Source: Aequorivita capsosiphonis DSM 23843 (GTDB taxonomy: Bacteria; Bacteroidota; Bacteroidia; Flavobacteriales; Flavobacteriaceae). From it: a stretch of DNA of 64,000 nucleotides. The notes under the pieces were generated by a model that saw nothing but the letters and a program-made list of their open reading frames with translations, had not been told where the DNA came from and ran no database searches. Location: assembly GCF_000429125.1 (NCBI RefSeq), contig NZ_AUBG01000020.1, positions 1 to 64,000 on the forward strand, written 5' to 3'. Of this stretch, positions 25,494 to 33,759 are shown piece by piece (position 1 is the first letter of the stretch; each line of letters begins with the position of its first letter). The translations under genes and the position numbers were made by a program.

Positions 25494-27159
25494 CTTTCTC
25501 TGAAATTTCAAGCTCTATGGAAGCTTCAATTCGTTTTTTGATTTCTTCGGCGTATTTGCCGTCGTCTTGATACACTATCAAAACTTCCTGCAAACCATTT
25601 TCCTGCGCGAAAAGCAATAATTCATAAGTGCTTTTCTTTTTCAAAACCTTCTTGTCTGAAACCTGTACGTTGAATTCGCCGTAAGCTTTTAAGCCTTTTA
25701 TTCCTTTTTCAGTTTCGAAATCATCGCGTTTTACGATCATATTTTTAGCGCCATTTTGCCCGAGATCATCTAAAACGGCATCCAGCGCGTTTTCTAAAGC
25801 GATGTCTTGTTTTTGGCTAAACCGCGTGGTTGAAACCATAATATAAAGCGGAGACTTCATTTCGCCATAGGTGAAATAGTCTTTTCCACTAACCTTGCTT
25901 TTATCTGCATTTTTAACTGGTGGTTCTACTCTTACAAGTACTTTTGGAGTTTCTAAAATAACTGCGGGACTTCCATATTCGCTTTTTATCCAGCGGCCTT
26001 CTACAAGTTCACGAAGGTCGTTTCCTAGTACTTTATCTTTTAAATTATCGAAACCAGCAATACTTCCGTAGATCACTCCCGCTAAAATAACGGCTACAAT
26101 GACGCCCGAAATACCCAAAATCCATTTTCTGCGTTTACGTCTTTTCTCCAGTTTTTCTAAATACTCTTGGTTTTCCAAAAGCTCTTCTTCAGTAGGTTCT
26201 GGAATAACTTCGTGAGTTTCGTTAATGATTTCCTCAATGGTTTTTCTATCAACTTCCGCTTGACCAGAAAGTTGGTTCATTTTAGCGAACTTCACTAAAT
26301 CGGCCCGTTTGAAAATCAAGTCTAACCTTCGGATGGTTTCTAAATCGAAGTCAAAACTTCCTGCGTCTTTGTGCATCATCAAGCGTGTGATAAGCTCTTC
26401 ACTGGTGCTCTCTAGCGCAGATTCATCAACTTCACGGTCTAGGTATCGTTTTACAATTTCTGTTAGACTACTATAGTATTCTTTGCTCTTATTTTCTTTT
26501 ATTAGTTGGCTATTGTCTAATGTTTTCAGCGCCACGATTGCTTCTTCATAAGGTGGCAATTGCTTTTCGGCAGCGTCTCTTCGTTTTTTTCTTCGGAATA
26601 GAAAAATGGCAATTCCGATAATGAGAAGAATAGGAATGAGCCAAGTGAGGAGTAACTTCCAATCAAAAGGTGGGCCTTTAACTTCCACCGCAGGTTTTAT
26701 GTCGAACATTTTCTGCTTGGTAGTGTCAATAACAACGTCATTCACTTCCACCATTATGGAATCGGTCAAAAATGCTTTTTTGTTGATAAAAATACGCTGT
26801 GGAGGAATGGTGAAGTGGCCGCTGTCAAATTGCGTTAATCCGTATTTTTTGATAAGTCGATACTTTGCACCTTCATAAGTTGTATCAGTTTCATAAGCTT
26901 CAATCATTTCCAAAGGCGCAAAAGTCTGCTCTTCTGGAAAAATAACCACATCAGTAGAATCTGCCTGAACGTTTATGGTGTAAAGAATTTCCTCACCAAT
27001 TTTGATTTTTGTGGAATCGATGGAGGAATTTACTTGTGCGTTTGCGAAGAAAGAGGAAAGAAGAAAGAGAAAAGAGAAAAGTGCATGGATAGTATACCTA
27101 CAAGGTCTTGAAGACTTTGCAGGAAAACCAATATTAATTTGTTTTAAATCTATTATCAA
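25483..27159 (-). CDS. BatD-like membrane protein of the Bat operon
   Basis: 558 codons from a TTG at 27159. After the N-terminal hydrophobic stretch ALFSFLFLLSSFFANAQ come strand-rich extracytoplasmic residues (STKIKIGEEILYTINVQ), a TM (LLLTWLIPILLIIGIAIFLF, about 166-185), a cytoplasmic helical domain, a second TM (ILGISGVIVAVILAGVIYG) and a C-terminal alpha/beta domain. A gene of this type is standard between DUF58 and batA in Flavobacteria. The start is doubtful: no in-frame ATG exists and the first 25 codons run through a dispersed repeat. An out-of-frame ATG at 27086 would give a normal signal peptide if the following T-run were one base longer. Confidence 0.85.
   Translation of the reverse strand: MIIDLKQINIGFPAKSSRPCRYTIHALFSFLFLLSSFFANAQVNSSIDSTKIKIGEEILYTINVQADSTDVVIFPEEQTFAPLEMIEAYETDTTYEGAKYRLIKKYGLTQFDSGHFTIPPQRIFINKKAFLTDSIMVEVNDVVIDTTKQKMFDIKPAVEVKGPPFDWKLLLTWLIPILLIIGIAIFLFRRKKRRDAAEKQLPPYEEAIVALKTLDNSQLIKENKSKEYYSSLTEIVKRYLDREVDESALESTSEELITRLMMHKDAGSFDFDLETIRRLDLIFKRADLVKFAKMNQLSGQAEVDRKTIEEIINETHEVIPEPTEEELLENQEYLEKLEKRRKRRKWILGISGVIVAVILAGVIYGSIAGFDNLKDKVLGNDLRELVEGRWIKSEYGSPAVILETPKVLVRVEPPVKNADKSKVSGKDYFTYGEMKSPLYIMVSTTRFSQKQDIALENALDAVLDDLGQNGAKNMIVKRDDFETEKGIKGLKAYGEFNVQVSDKKVLKKKSTYELLLFAQENGLQEVLIVYQDDGKYAEEIKKRIEASIELEISEKDGK
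27097..27125. repeat. CCTACAAGGTCTT/AAGACTTTGCAGG palindrome
   Basis: Two arms meet almost without loop (ACCTACAAGGTCTTG, AAGACTTTGCAGGAA). It lies in the apparent N-terminal coding region of the BatD-like gene and separates its TTG start from the signal peptide. Confidence 0.8.
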
Positions 27160-27176
27160 AATTATAAATTTTAATA

Positions 27177-27239
27177 CCTACAAAATCTTATAGACCTTGC
27201 AGGAAACTCACGTTTTCCCCTTTCGGGGGTTAGGGGGCT
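27177..27239. repeat. Second ACCTACAA repeat followed by a C/G-rich unit
   Basis: ACCTACAAAATCTTATAGACCTTGCAGG (27177-27204) is a sibling of the copy 80 bases away; CCCCTTTCGGGGGTTAGGGGGC (27217-27238) follows and abuts the stop codon of the DUF58 gene, exactly as near pheS. Confidence 0.8.
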
Positions 27240-28103
27240 TTACCTTCTCTTAAAATACCCTAATAATTTTTTCACATAACTCTCGTCAACTCTAGAACTC
27301 AAAGCTCCTGCGCCACTTTTGGTAAAGGATTCTACGAAATAATCTACGCGTTCACGATGATAACCATAATATTGGTTCCGCACGCTTTTTGAGCCTGTAT
27401 TAACCAATAAAAGTTCTCCAGTTTCTTGGTCTTCCATCTGTATCATCCCCAAATTTGGTATGTTTTCTTCGGCTTTATCATAAACCCGTATTCCTGTTAA
27501 ATCGTGCTTTCTTGCGGCGATCTTCAAGGTGTTTCGGTAATCATCTGCAATAAAATCTGAAAGCACAAAAACAATGGCTTTCTTTTTCATAACACCGCTT
27601 AAAAACTTGAGTGCATTGGCAATATCGGTTTTGTTACTTTTTGGTTTGTGCTCCAGCAATTCTCGAATGATACGAAGGACATGCGATTTCCCTTTTTTCG
27701 GTGGAATATAAAGTTCGATTTCATCTGAAAAAAGAATCAATCCGGTTTTATCATTGTTTTGCATCGCCGAAAAAGCAAGGGTTGCGGCTATTTCAGTAAT
27801 TATTTCATTTTTGAACTGTTCTTGTGTTCCAAAATATTCGGAACCGCTAATATCAACCATCAGCATTAATGTTAGTTCACGTTCTTCTTCAAAAACTTTT
27901 ACAAAAGGTTCATTGTAGCGGGCAGTAACGTTCCAATCGATATTACGAACGTCATCGCCAAATTGGTACTGGCGTACTTCGCTAAACGTCATCCCACGAC
28001 CTTTAAAAGTACTGTGATACTCGCCACCAAACACGTGATCGCTCAAGCGTCGCGTTTTGATCTCGATCTTACGTACTTTTTTAAGAAGTTCTTTAGTATC
28101 CAT
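27240..28103 (-). CDS. DUF58 domain protein of the Bat operon
   Basis: 287 residues. Soluble protein with the DUF58 signature GRGMTFSEVRQYQFGDDVRNIDW (shown in part: FGDDVRNIDWNVTARY, 49-63) and an internal VWA-like fold with DISGS (84-88). It is the standard partner of the MoxR ATPase, whose gene lies upstream with a 101-base gap containing a repeat. DUF58 proteins probably link the ATPase to the membrane VWA proteins BatA and BatB. Confidence 0.94.
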   Translation of the reverse strand: MDTKELLKKVRKIEIKTRRLSDHVFGGEYHSTFKGRGMTFSEVRQYQFGDDVRNIDWNVTARYNEPFVKVFEEERELTLMLMVDISGSEYFGTQEQFKNEIITEIAATLAFSAMQNNDKTGLILFSDEIELYIPPKKGKSHVLRIIRELLEHKPKSNKTDIANALKFLSGVMKKKAIVFVLSDFIADDYRNTLKIAARKHDLTGIRVYDKAEENIPNLGMIQMEDQETGELLLVNTGSKSVRNQYYGYHRERVDYFVESFTKSGAGALSSRVDESYVKKLLGYFKRR

Positions 28104-28110
28104 TTCTTTG

Positions 28111-28142
28111 TAGTAGCCAGTTGGCAGTTGCAGTTGGCAGTA
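28111..28142. repeat. GCAGTTGGCAGT-type repeat
   Basis: AGCCAGTTGGCAGTTGCAGTTGGCAGT contains three direct CAGTTG words. A reverse-oriented relative is at 61792-61822. It sits between moxR and the DUF58 gene, together with ACTGCCTCCTGCTACTG nearby (28171-28187). Confidence 0.65.
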
Positions 28143-28204
28143 TAACAGATCGCTTTTAGTTAATTAGCTTACTGCCTCCTGCTACTGAACACTGCATACT
28201 TATT

Positions 28205-29209
28205 TTACGGTACTTCAATTACATTAACTATCTTATTGATAATTTCTTCGGAAGTGATGTTTTCAGCTTCGGCTTCGTAAGTAATACCGATTCTATGACG
28301 AAGCACATCGTGCACAACGGCGCGAACATCTTCAGGAATTACATACCCACGACGGCGGATAAATGCGTAGCATTTAGCGGCAATGGCGAGGTTGATACTT
28401 CCACGCGGAGAAGCACCAAAGTTGATAAGTGGTTTTAAATCTGCAAGACCGTAATTCTCAGGAGTTCTTGTAGCGAAAATGATATCGAGAATATATTTCT
28501 CAATCTTTTCATCCATATAAACTTCGCGAACAGCAGCTTGCGCTCTTAGAATTTGTTCAACTGAAGCAACAGGATTCACCTGCTCAAATCCTCCTTTTAA
28601 ATTTTGGCGGATGATCAATTGCTCTTCGGCGATTTGCGGATATTTTATGACTGTTTTCAGCATAAAACGGTCAACTTGCGCTTCGGGCAATGGGTAAGTT
28701 CCTTCTTGCTCAATTGGATTTTGGGTTGCCATTACTAAAAATGGTTGATCCAGTTTAAAAGTAGTTTCGCCAATGGTAACTTGCTTTTCCTGCATCGCTT
28801 CTAAAAGTGCTGATTGAACTTTGGCCGGGGCACGGTTAATTTCATCGGCAAGGACGAAATTGGCAAAAATTGGACCTTTCTTGATGGTGAATTCATTCAC
28901 CTTCATATTATAAATCATCGTCCCAACAACATCTGCGGGAAGCAAATCTGGGGTAAACTGTATTCTGCTAAAAGATCCGTGTACCGCTTTTGAAAGCGTG
29001 TTGATTGCCAGTGTTTTTGCGAGTCCAGGAACACCTTCCAAGAGAATGTGTCCTTGACCCAAAAGACCGATCATAAGTCGTTCCACCATATGTTTTTGGC
29101 CAACGATTACTTTATTCATTTCCATTGTTAGGATGTCCACAAAGGCACTTTCCTTTTCAATTTTTTCGTTTAACGCCCCAATGTCAAAGGTCGAATTTGT
29201 ATTTTCCAT
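28205..29209 (-). CDS. moxR: MoxR-type AAA+ ATPase
   Basis: 334 residues from the ATG at 29209 (an in-frame start at 29266 adds 19 unlikely residues). Walker A GVPGLAKT (59-66), Walker B and arginine region LADEINRAPAKVQSALLEAM, sensor 1 ATQNPIEQEGTYPLPEAQ. MoxR ATPases act as chaperones activating VWA-domain partners; here it heads the operon of DUF58, BatA and BatB. The 266-base divergent region to the SDR gene is AT-rich and should hold the operon promoter, but no unambiguous box was fixed. Confidence 0.96.
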   Translation of the reverse strand: MENTNSTFDIGALNEKIEKESAFVDILTMEMNKVIVGQKHMVERLMIGLLGQGHILLEGVPGLAKTLAINTLSKAVHGSFSRIQFTPDLLPADVVGTMIYNMKVNEFTIKKGPIFANFVLADEINRAPAKVQSALLEAMQEKQVTIGETTFKLDQPFLVMATQNPIEQEGTYPLPEAQVDRFMLKTVIKYPQIAEEQLIIRQNLKGGFEQVNPVASVEQILRAQAAVREVYMDEKIEKYILDIIFATRTPENYGLADLKPLINFGASPRGSINLAIAAKCYAFIRRRGYVIPEDVRAVVHDVLRHRIGITYEAEAENITSEEIINKIVNVIEVP

Positions 29210-29475
29210 ATTGTATTTAGATTCAATGTAGAATGCTTCTTTTAAAAGACGTTGCAAATTGTGCATTAATTGCCAAAAACCTTGTTAACAATTGGTTAAA
29301 TTAAGAACGCTTGAAACTTAAACTTTTCTTAGCGTTTGCAGGCATTTGTTAAGTTTTTTAATATTGGTGAAAAATGGGTCTTTCAAATATTTCAGAAATA
29401 GTACTTTTAATGAGTTTTTATAAATTAATAGATTATTAAAAATGTGTAATAAAAAATAAAAATAAAAAATAGAAA

Positions 29476-30234
29476 ATGAAAAAGACAGCATTTATCACCG
29501 GAGCAACATCTGGAATAGGAATGGCAACGGCGAAACTTTTCGCTAAAAATGGAGTGAAATTAATTCTCTGTGGAAGAAGGGGGGAGCGATTAAAAAATCT
29601 TTCGAAAGAACTTTCAGCTTCAACCGAAGTTTTTACGTTGAATTTTGACATTCGGAATAAAGAGGAAGTTTTCTCGGCGATAAACTCACTTCCGAAGAAC
29701 TTTTCAGAAATTGATATTTTAATAAACAATGCTGGGAACGCGCACGGCTTAGACACCATTGACCAGGGAAATACCGATGATTGGGATGCCATGTTGGACA
29801 TCAATGTGAAAGGTTTACTATATGTCTCAAAAGCAATCCTGCCAAAAATGCTTGAACGGAAACGCGGTCAAATTATAAATATCGGAAGCACGGCAGGAAA
29901 AGAAGTATATCCAAAAGGAAATGTCTATTGTGCCAGTAAGCACGCTGTTGACGCTATAAATCAAGGAATGCGATTGGATCTCAATGGCAAAGGAATTAAA
30001 GTGGGCGCAATAAATCCAGGTTTAGTTGAAACAGAATTCAGCGAAGTGCGTTTTAAAGGCGACGAGGACCGAGCCGAAAAAGTCTATCAAGGTTTTACAC
30101 CCCTAAAACCTGAAGATATTGCAGATGTAATTTGGTTTGCCGTAACGCGTCCGCCACACGTCAATATTGCAGATTTGACGGTTATGTGTTTGGATCAAGC
30201 GTCCTCGACGATTGTTAATAAAGTTACAAGTTAA
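29476..30234 (+). CDS. SDR family NAD(P)-dependent oxidoreductase
   Basis: 252 residues, classical short-chain dehydrogenase, closest in pattern to YdfG (3-hydroxy acid / serine dehydrogenase). TGATSGIG (8-15) binds the cofactor, NNAGNAHG follows strand 4, and the catalytic Ser and YxxxK are in IGSTAGKEVYPKGNVYCASKHA. LCGRRGERL after strand 2 suggests NADP preference through the arginine pair. NPGLVETEFS follows. Divergent from moxR; the next gene is preceded by an inverted repeat. Confidence 0.92.
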   Translation: MKKTAFITGATSGIGMATAKLFAKNGVKLILCGRRGERLKNLSKELSASTEVFTLNFDIRNKEEVFSAINSLPKNFSEIDILINNAGNAHGLDTIDQGNTDDWDAMLDINVKGLLYVSKAILPKMLERKRGQIINIGSTAGKEVYPKGNVYCASKHAVDAINQGMRLDLNGKGIKVGAINPGLVETEFSEVRFKGDEDRAEKVYQGFTPLKPEDIADVIWFAVTRPPHVNIADLTVMCLDQASSTIVNKVTS

Positions 30235-30241
30235 ATGTTGC

Positions 30242-30259
30242 AAGTTGCAGGTTGCAAGT
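30242..30259 (+). repeat. Left inverted repeat flanking the four-helix-bundle gene
   Basis: AAGTTGCAGGTTGCAAGT pairs with the reverse complement of 30684-30701 at 17 of 18 positions. It begins 8 bases after the SDR stop and ends 12 bases before the ATG of the enclosed gene. Confidence 0.75.
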
Positions 30260-30271
30260 AAATTAAACATT

Positions 30272-30661
30272 ATGAGTAAAATTGAAAGATTTGAGGATAT
30301 GGAAATTTGGCAATTAGCAAGAGAAATCTCTAAAGATGTTTGGGGTATAATTCAAAATACTTCGCTTCAAAAAGACTATAAACTTCGGGAGCAAATAAAT
30401 GGGGCTTCATGTTCTATAATGGACAATATAGCTGAAGGTTTTGAAAGAGATGGCAATCGTGAGTTTATAAACTTTTTAAGTATTGCAAAGGCGTCTTGTG
30501 GAGAAACACGATCTCAACTATATCGTTGCTTAGATAGAAATCATATAGATGAAGAGGCTTTTAAAATAATCTCGGAGAAAGCTATATTAAACAGCAGAAA
30601 GATTAAGTCGTTAATGGTGTATCTGAAAAATTCAGATAGGAAAGGCTCTAAATATGATTAG
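30272..30661 (+). CDS. Four-helix-bundle protein (23S rRNA intervening-sequence / S23 family)
   Basis: 129 residues from the ATG at 30272; an in-frame upstream ATG at 30212 would read through the inverted repeat and the SDR end, so it is rejected. The pattern FEDMEIWQLAREISKDVW ... REQINGASCSIMDNIAEGFER ... FLSIAKASCGETRSQLYR is characteristic of the S23/TIGR02436 four-helix bundle, the fold also used by Avd proteins of diversity-generating retroelements. No reverse transcriptase is nearby. Framed by 18-base inverted repeats. Function of the orphan family is unknown. Confidence 0.9.
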   Translation: MSKIERFEDMEIWQLAREISKDVWGIIQNTSLQKDYKLREQINGASCSIMDNIAEGFERDGNREFINFLSIAKASCGETRSQLYRCLDRNHIDEEAFKIISEKAILNSRKIKSLMVYLKNSDRKGSKYD

Positions 30662-30683
30662 AAAGCCCAGCCTTTAACTTTTA

Positions 30684-30701
30684 ACTAGCAACCTGCAACT
30701 T
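30684..30701 (-). repeat. Right inverted repeat flanking the four-helix-bundle gene
   Basis: ACTAGCAACCTGCAACTT is the inverted counterpart of 30242-30259. It ends 6 bases before the start of the AlbA_2 gene. Confidence 0.75.
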
Positions 30702-30707
30702 CTAATT

Positions 30708-31844
30708 ATGATCAACAAACGACTTCTTATCAAAAACCTTCTCGCCCATAATGACGAGAGCAGTTTCTATGATAAAAAGCGAAAAATTGATCTTGGGAGT
30801 AAGGAAGGAAAGGCGAAATTTTTAAAACATATTTGTGCGCTCAGTAATAGTAATCCGGCAAATAATTCATTTATAGTGATTGGGGTTGAAGATGAAACCA
30901 ATGAAATTAGAGGCGTGGATTTTTTTGATGATAGCAAGATTCAAAATCTCGTAAATGCCTACTTGTCAAATGCACCTTTAATAATCTATGAAAATGTGGC
31001 CTTTCCAAATTTACCTTCAGATAAAGTTGTTGGCTTAGTAACTATTCGTCCAAATGGAAAAATAACTTCCTTGCGGAAAAATATTTGGAAGTATTGGGGC
31101 GGCTCTATTTTTCTTCGGGATGGAAGTATTTCGATGCCCAAGGATTTCGACATTGAAATTAAGGATGTCAATTCCGAAATTGTAAAATCTATTGAAAATG
31201 CTGCCAAAAGTAATATTGAATTAACCCTTGATGGTGTAATGGACTTTATAAACAATCGGCATAAGGATCTGGAAAGCCATTATAAAGTTTATAAGGAACA
31301 GTTTGTGGTTTGCTGGGCTGGGAATCCAAAAAAAATAAGGGATAAGAAGTATTATTCCCGTGTTGATATCGAGCTTATCAACGAACAGGTACGGCTTTTT
31401 TATTCGGCGCAGGATGAAGTGAGCATTGAGTTTACTGATGATTATTTTAAAACGGTGGAATATGTGCATTTGGGATTGAATGAACAGTTCAAATATTATC
31501 CTTTGGAAGAGGTTATCATTCAGTTCAACGAAAACGGTTCCTATCAAATGGATTCCAAATTGTTATTTGAACCGCCACGTTTCAACAGAAAAACACTTTA
31601 CCATATATACAATGCAAACAATGCAGTAATGGAAAAGCTAAAAAAAAGGATTCCGCTTAATGCTTCCGAAGAAAAAGATCTTCGCAACCTGCCATCAACA
31701 TATTTGATTTGTTACTTAAACGATTTTGAGGAAGCAAAGGAAAAACTGCAAGAAGCCAAGGAGTTTTTAAGAGATTATCAGACTGAGGTGTATCAGCTTT
31801 CTAAGGAGGCATTGCGGATTTTGAGAAAAGTTAGTTATAATTAA
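30708..31844 (+). CDS. AlbA_2 (Schlafen-like) domain protein
   Basis: 378 residues. The N-terminal third fits the AlbA_2/divergent AAA-4 domain of ATP-binding, Schlafen-related proteins: ESSFYD, ICALSNSNPANNSFIVIGVED and RGVDFFDD (residues about 16-75), with the typical AxxN ... iGvxD pattern. The remainder (residues 150-378) has no family I recognise; it is charged and ends in a helical segment (EEAKEKLQEAKEFLRDYQ). The metallophosphoesterase gene starts 3 bases after its stop, so the two are likely coexpressed. Role unknown; RNA-directed or regulatory functions are possible. Confidence 0.75.
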   Translation: MINKRLLIKNLLAHNDESSFYDKKRKIDLGSKEGKAKFLKHICALSNSNPANNSFIVIGVEDETNEIRGVDFFDDSKIQNLVNAYLSNAPLIIYENVAFPNLPSDKVVGLVTIRPNGKITSLRKNIWKYWGGSIFLRDGSISMPKDFDIEIKDVNSEIVKSIENAAKSNIELTLDGVMDFINNRHKDLESHYKVYKEQFVVCWAGNPKKIRDKKYYSRVDIELINEQVRLFYSAQDEVSIEFTDDYFKTVEYVHLGLNEQFKYYPLEEVIIQFNENGSYQMDSKLLFEPPRFNRKTLYHIYNANNAVMEKLKKRIPLNASEEKDLRNLPSTYLICYLNDFEEAKEKLQEAKEFLRDYQTEVYQLSKEALRILRKVSYN

Positions 31845-31847
31845 AGT

Positions 31848-32573
31848 ATGAAAACAGTTGTAATAGGAGATATTCACGGAGGTTACAAGGCCTTAAAACA
31901 ATTGATGGAAAGGGCAAATCTTCCGTCAGGCACTAAGTATATATTTGTAGGAGATTATGTGGACGGGTGGAGTGAATCTGCTGAAGTAATTTCATATTTG
32001 ATTAATTTTTCTCAAGAAAACGATTGTGTTTTTCTCCGAGGAAATCACGATGAATTACTTTACAATTATTTGAAATCGGGTGAAAGTAACCCAATGTGGT
32101 TAAGGCAGGGAGGAGCGAGTAGCGTGGAGAGTTATTCAAAACTTTCTAAAACAGAAAAAGGAATACATCTTCGTTTTCTAGAGAATTTAATCAACTTTCA
32201 TAAAGACTCTGAAAACCGAATCTTTTTGCACGCCGGTTTTACCAATCAGCACGGTCCGGAGCATGAGTATTATCCAAATCTTGTTTATTGGGATAGAACC
32301 TTATGGGAAATGGTTTGTGCGATAGACAGCACTATTTCTAAAGACGATGATAGATATCCTAAACGTTTAAAACTTTTCAACGAAATCTACATAGGTCACA
32401 CGCCTGTTACGAGAATAGGATTTAACAAACCAGTCAGTTTTGCCAACGTCTGGAACGTTGATACTGGTGCGGCTTTTCGCGGAAAAATTTCAATGATGGA
32501 TGTAGATTCTAAGGAAATTTGGCAAAGCGATGAGGTGCATACATTATATCCTAATGAAAAAGGAAGGAATTAA
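31848..32573 (+). CDS. Calcineurin-like metallophosphoesterase (PPP type)
   Basis: 241 residues with the full set of PPP metal-binding motifs: GDIHGGYKAL (from residue 7), GDYVDGWSES, RGNHDEL, HAGFTN and GHTPVTRIG. The arrangement matches bacterial PPP-family serine/threonine or diadenosine-tetraphosphatase-like enzymes. Soluble, cytosolic. The 3-base gap to the AlbA_2 gene suggests a functional pair, but the substrate cannot be deduced. Confidence 0.9.
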   Translation: MKTVVIGDIHGGYKALKQLMERANLPSGTKYIFVGDYVDGWSESAEVISYLINFSQENDCVFLRGNHDELLYNYLKSGESNPMWLRQGGASSVESYSKLSKTEKGIHLRFLENLINFHKDSENRIFLHAGFTNQHGPEHEYYPNLVYWDRTLWEMVCAIDSTISKDDDRYPKRLKLFNEIYIGHTPVTRIGFNKPVSFANVWNVDTGAAFRGKISMMDVDSKEIWQSDEVHTLYPNEKGRN

Positions 32574-32607
32574 GACGACTTTATAATATATTCGGGCTTA
32601 CAGTTCT

Positions 32608-32615
32608 TATATTTG
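32608..32615 (+). promoter_or_regulatory. Candidate -7 box of the desaturase gene
   Basis: TATATTTG fits TAnnTTTG exactly and lies 26 bases before the ATG at 32642. The -33 element is not clear. Confidence 0.45.
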
Positions 32616-32641
32616 TGGTTACTCCGAAAACTAAAAACACC

Positions 32642-33631
32642 ATGGCACTTAAAAACATACGACTAGAAGTAATGCAAACCTTGGAAAAGGAAGTTGATAG
32701 CTATATTGATCAATACCTTATACCTCCTGAAAAAATTTGGCAACCGACTGATCTTCTGCCGGACTTTCAGAAAGAGAATTATATGGATGAAGTGACGCAA
32801 CTTCGTGAAGAGGCCAAAGAATTGGGCTATGATTTTTGGATAGTCCTAGTAGGCGATATGGTTACAGAAGAAGCATTGCCAACTTATGAAAGTTGGTTGA
32901 TGGATATGGAAGGGATAGACCAACATGGTCGTAATAGCTGGAGCACATGGATTCGACAGTGGACAGGCGAAGAAAATCGACATGGCGACACATTGAATAA
33001 ATATTTATATTTATCTGGAAGGGTGAATATGAGAGAAGTAGAAATAACCACACATCATTTAATCAACGACGGTTTTGAAGTAGGAACAGGTCGCGATCCT
33101 TATAGAAACTTCATCTATACAAGTTTTCAAGAACTTGCGACGAATGTTTCGCACAGTCGGGTGGGGAAAATAGCCAAAAAACAAGGAAATAAATCGCTTG
33201 CTAAAATGTGTAATCTTATTGCTGGAGATGAAATGCGTCATCATTTGGCATATCGTCACTTCGTAAAAACCATTTTTGAATATGACGCTAGTGAAATGAT
33301 GATTGCTTTTCAAGATATGATGCAGAAAAAAATTATCATGCCAGCTCAAAATCTACGTCAGAGTGGGGGGAAAATGGCTTCAGCTTTTGATGATTTTAGT
33401 AATGCAGCACAGCGTTTAGGGGTTTATACTACATACGATTATATTGATATTCTTGAAAAATTGAACGCTCATTGGGAAATTTCAAAAATTACTAATCTTA
33501 CAGATGAAGCTGAAAAAGCGCGTGATTATTTAGTTAGATTACCATCAAGAATGCTTCGAATTGCAGACCGTATTAAGATTCCAGAAGATGCGAATCGTTT
33601 TAAATGGGTTGAACCGAACGGGGTAGTGTAA
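32642..33631 (+). CDS. Acyl-ACP desaturase (ferritin-like diiron)
   Basis: 329 residues from the ATG at 32642 (a GTG at 32615 coincides with the promoter box and is rejected). Introduces a double bond into an acyl chain on ACP (stearoyl/palmitoyl-ACP desaturase family). Diiron ligand motifs are EENRH (110-114) and DEMRHH (near 199), both in helices as in the plant enzyme. Suits the need for unsaturated lipids in a cold or marine habitat (inference). Followed by a C/G-rich repeat and a bidirectional terminator. Confidence 0.93.
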   Translation: MALKNIRLEVMQTLEKEVDSYIDQYLIPPEKIWQPTDLLPDFQKENYMDEVTQLREEAKELGYDFWIVLVGDMVTEEALPTYESWLMDMEGIDQHGRNSWSTWIRQWTGEENRHGDTLNKYLYLSGRVNMREVEITTHHLINDGFEVGTGRDPYRNFIYTSFQELATNVSHSRVGKIAKKQGNKSLAKMCNLIAGDEMRHHLAYRHFVKTIFEYDASEMMIAFQDMMQKKIIMPAQNLRQSGGKMASAFDDFSNAAQRLGVYTTYDYIDILEKLNAHWEISKITNLTDEAEKARDYLVRLPSRMLRIADRIKIPEDANRFKWVEPNGVV

Positions 33632-33654
33632 GCCCCCTAACCCCCGAAGGGGGA
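33632..33654. repeat. C/G-rich palindromic unit
   Basis: GCCCCCTAACCCCCGAAGGG plus GGA starts on the base after the desaturase stop codon. It is the reverse orientation of the unit at 27217-27238 and 39938-39959. Confidence 0.85.
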
Positions 33655-33680
33655 ACTTATAATGGAAACTATTATAATAT

Positions 33681-33718
33681 AAAAAACCTCAAAGATCTTA
33701 GAGACCTTTGAGGTTTTT
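33681..33718. terminator. Bidirectional terminator between desaturase and ALDH genes
   Basis: AAAAAACCTCAAAG and CTTTGAGGTTTTTT form a long stem with short central loop and have A/T tails on both sides, serving the convergent genes. Confidence 0.85.
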
Positions 33719-33729
33719 TATATTACCGT

Positions 33730-33759
33730 CGCCTCCCCTTCGGGGAGGTCGGGAGGGGA
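33730..33759. repeat. CCTCCCCTTCGGGGAGG unit at the ALDH stop
   Basis: A variant of the C/G-rich family (palindrome 33732-33748, then TCGGGAGGGGA). It abuts the TAG stop of the aldehyde dehydrogenase, the same placement seen for pheS, DUF58 and batA. Confidence 0.8.

Noticed and set aside
30242-30701. Diversity-generating retroelement
   Set aside because: The four-helix-bundle protein resembles Avd, but there is no reverse transcriptase and no template/variable repeat pair nearby.
32615-32641. GTG start for the acyl-ACP desaturase
   Set aside because: The GTG overlaps the TATATTTG promoter box; the ATG at 32642 gives the expected N-terminus.
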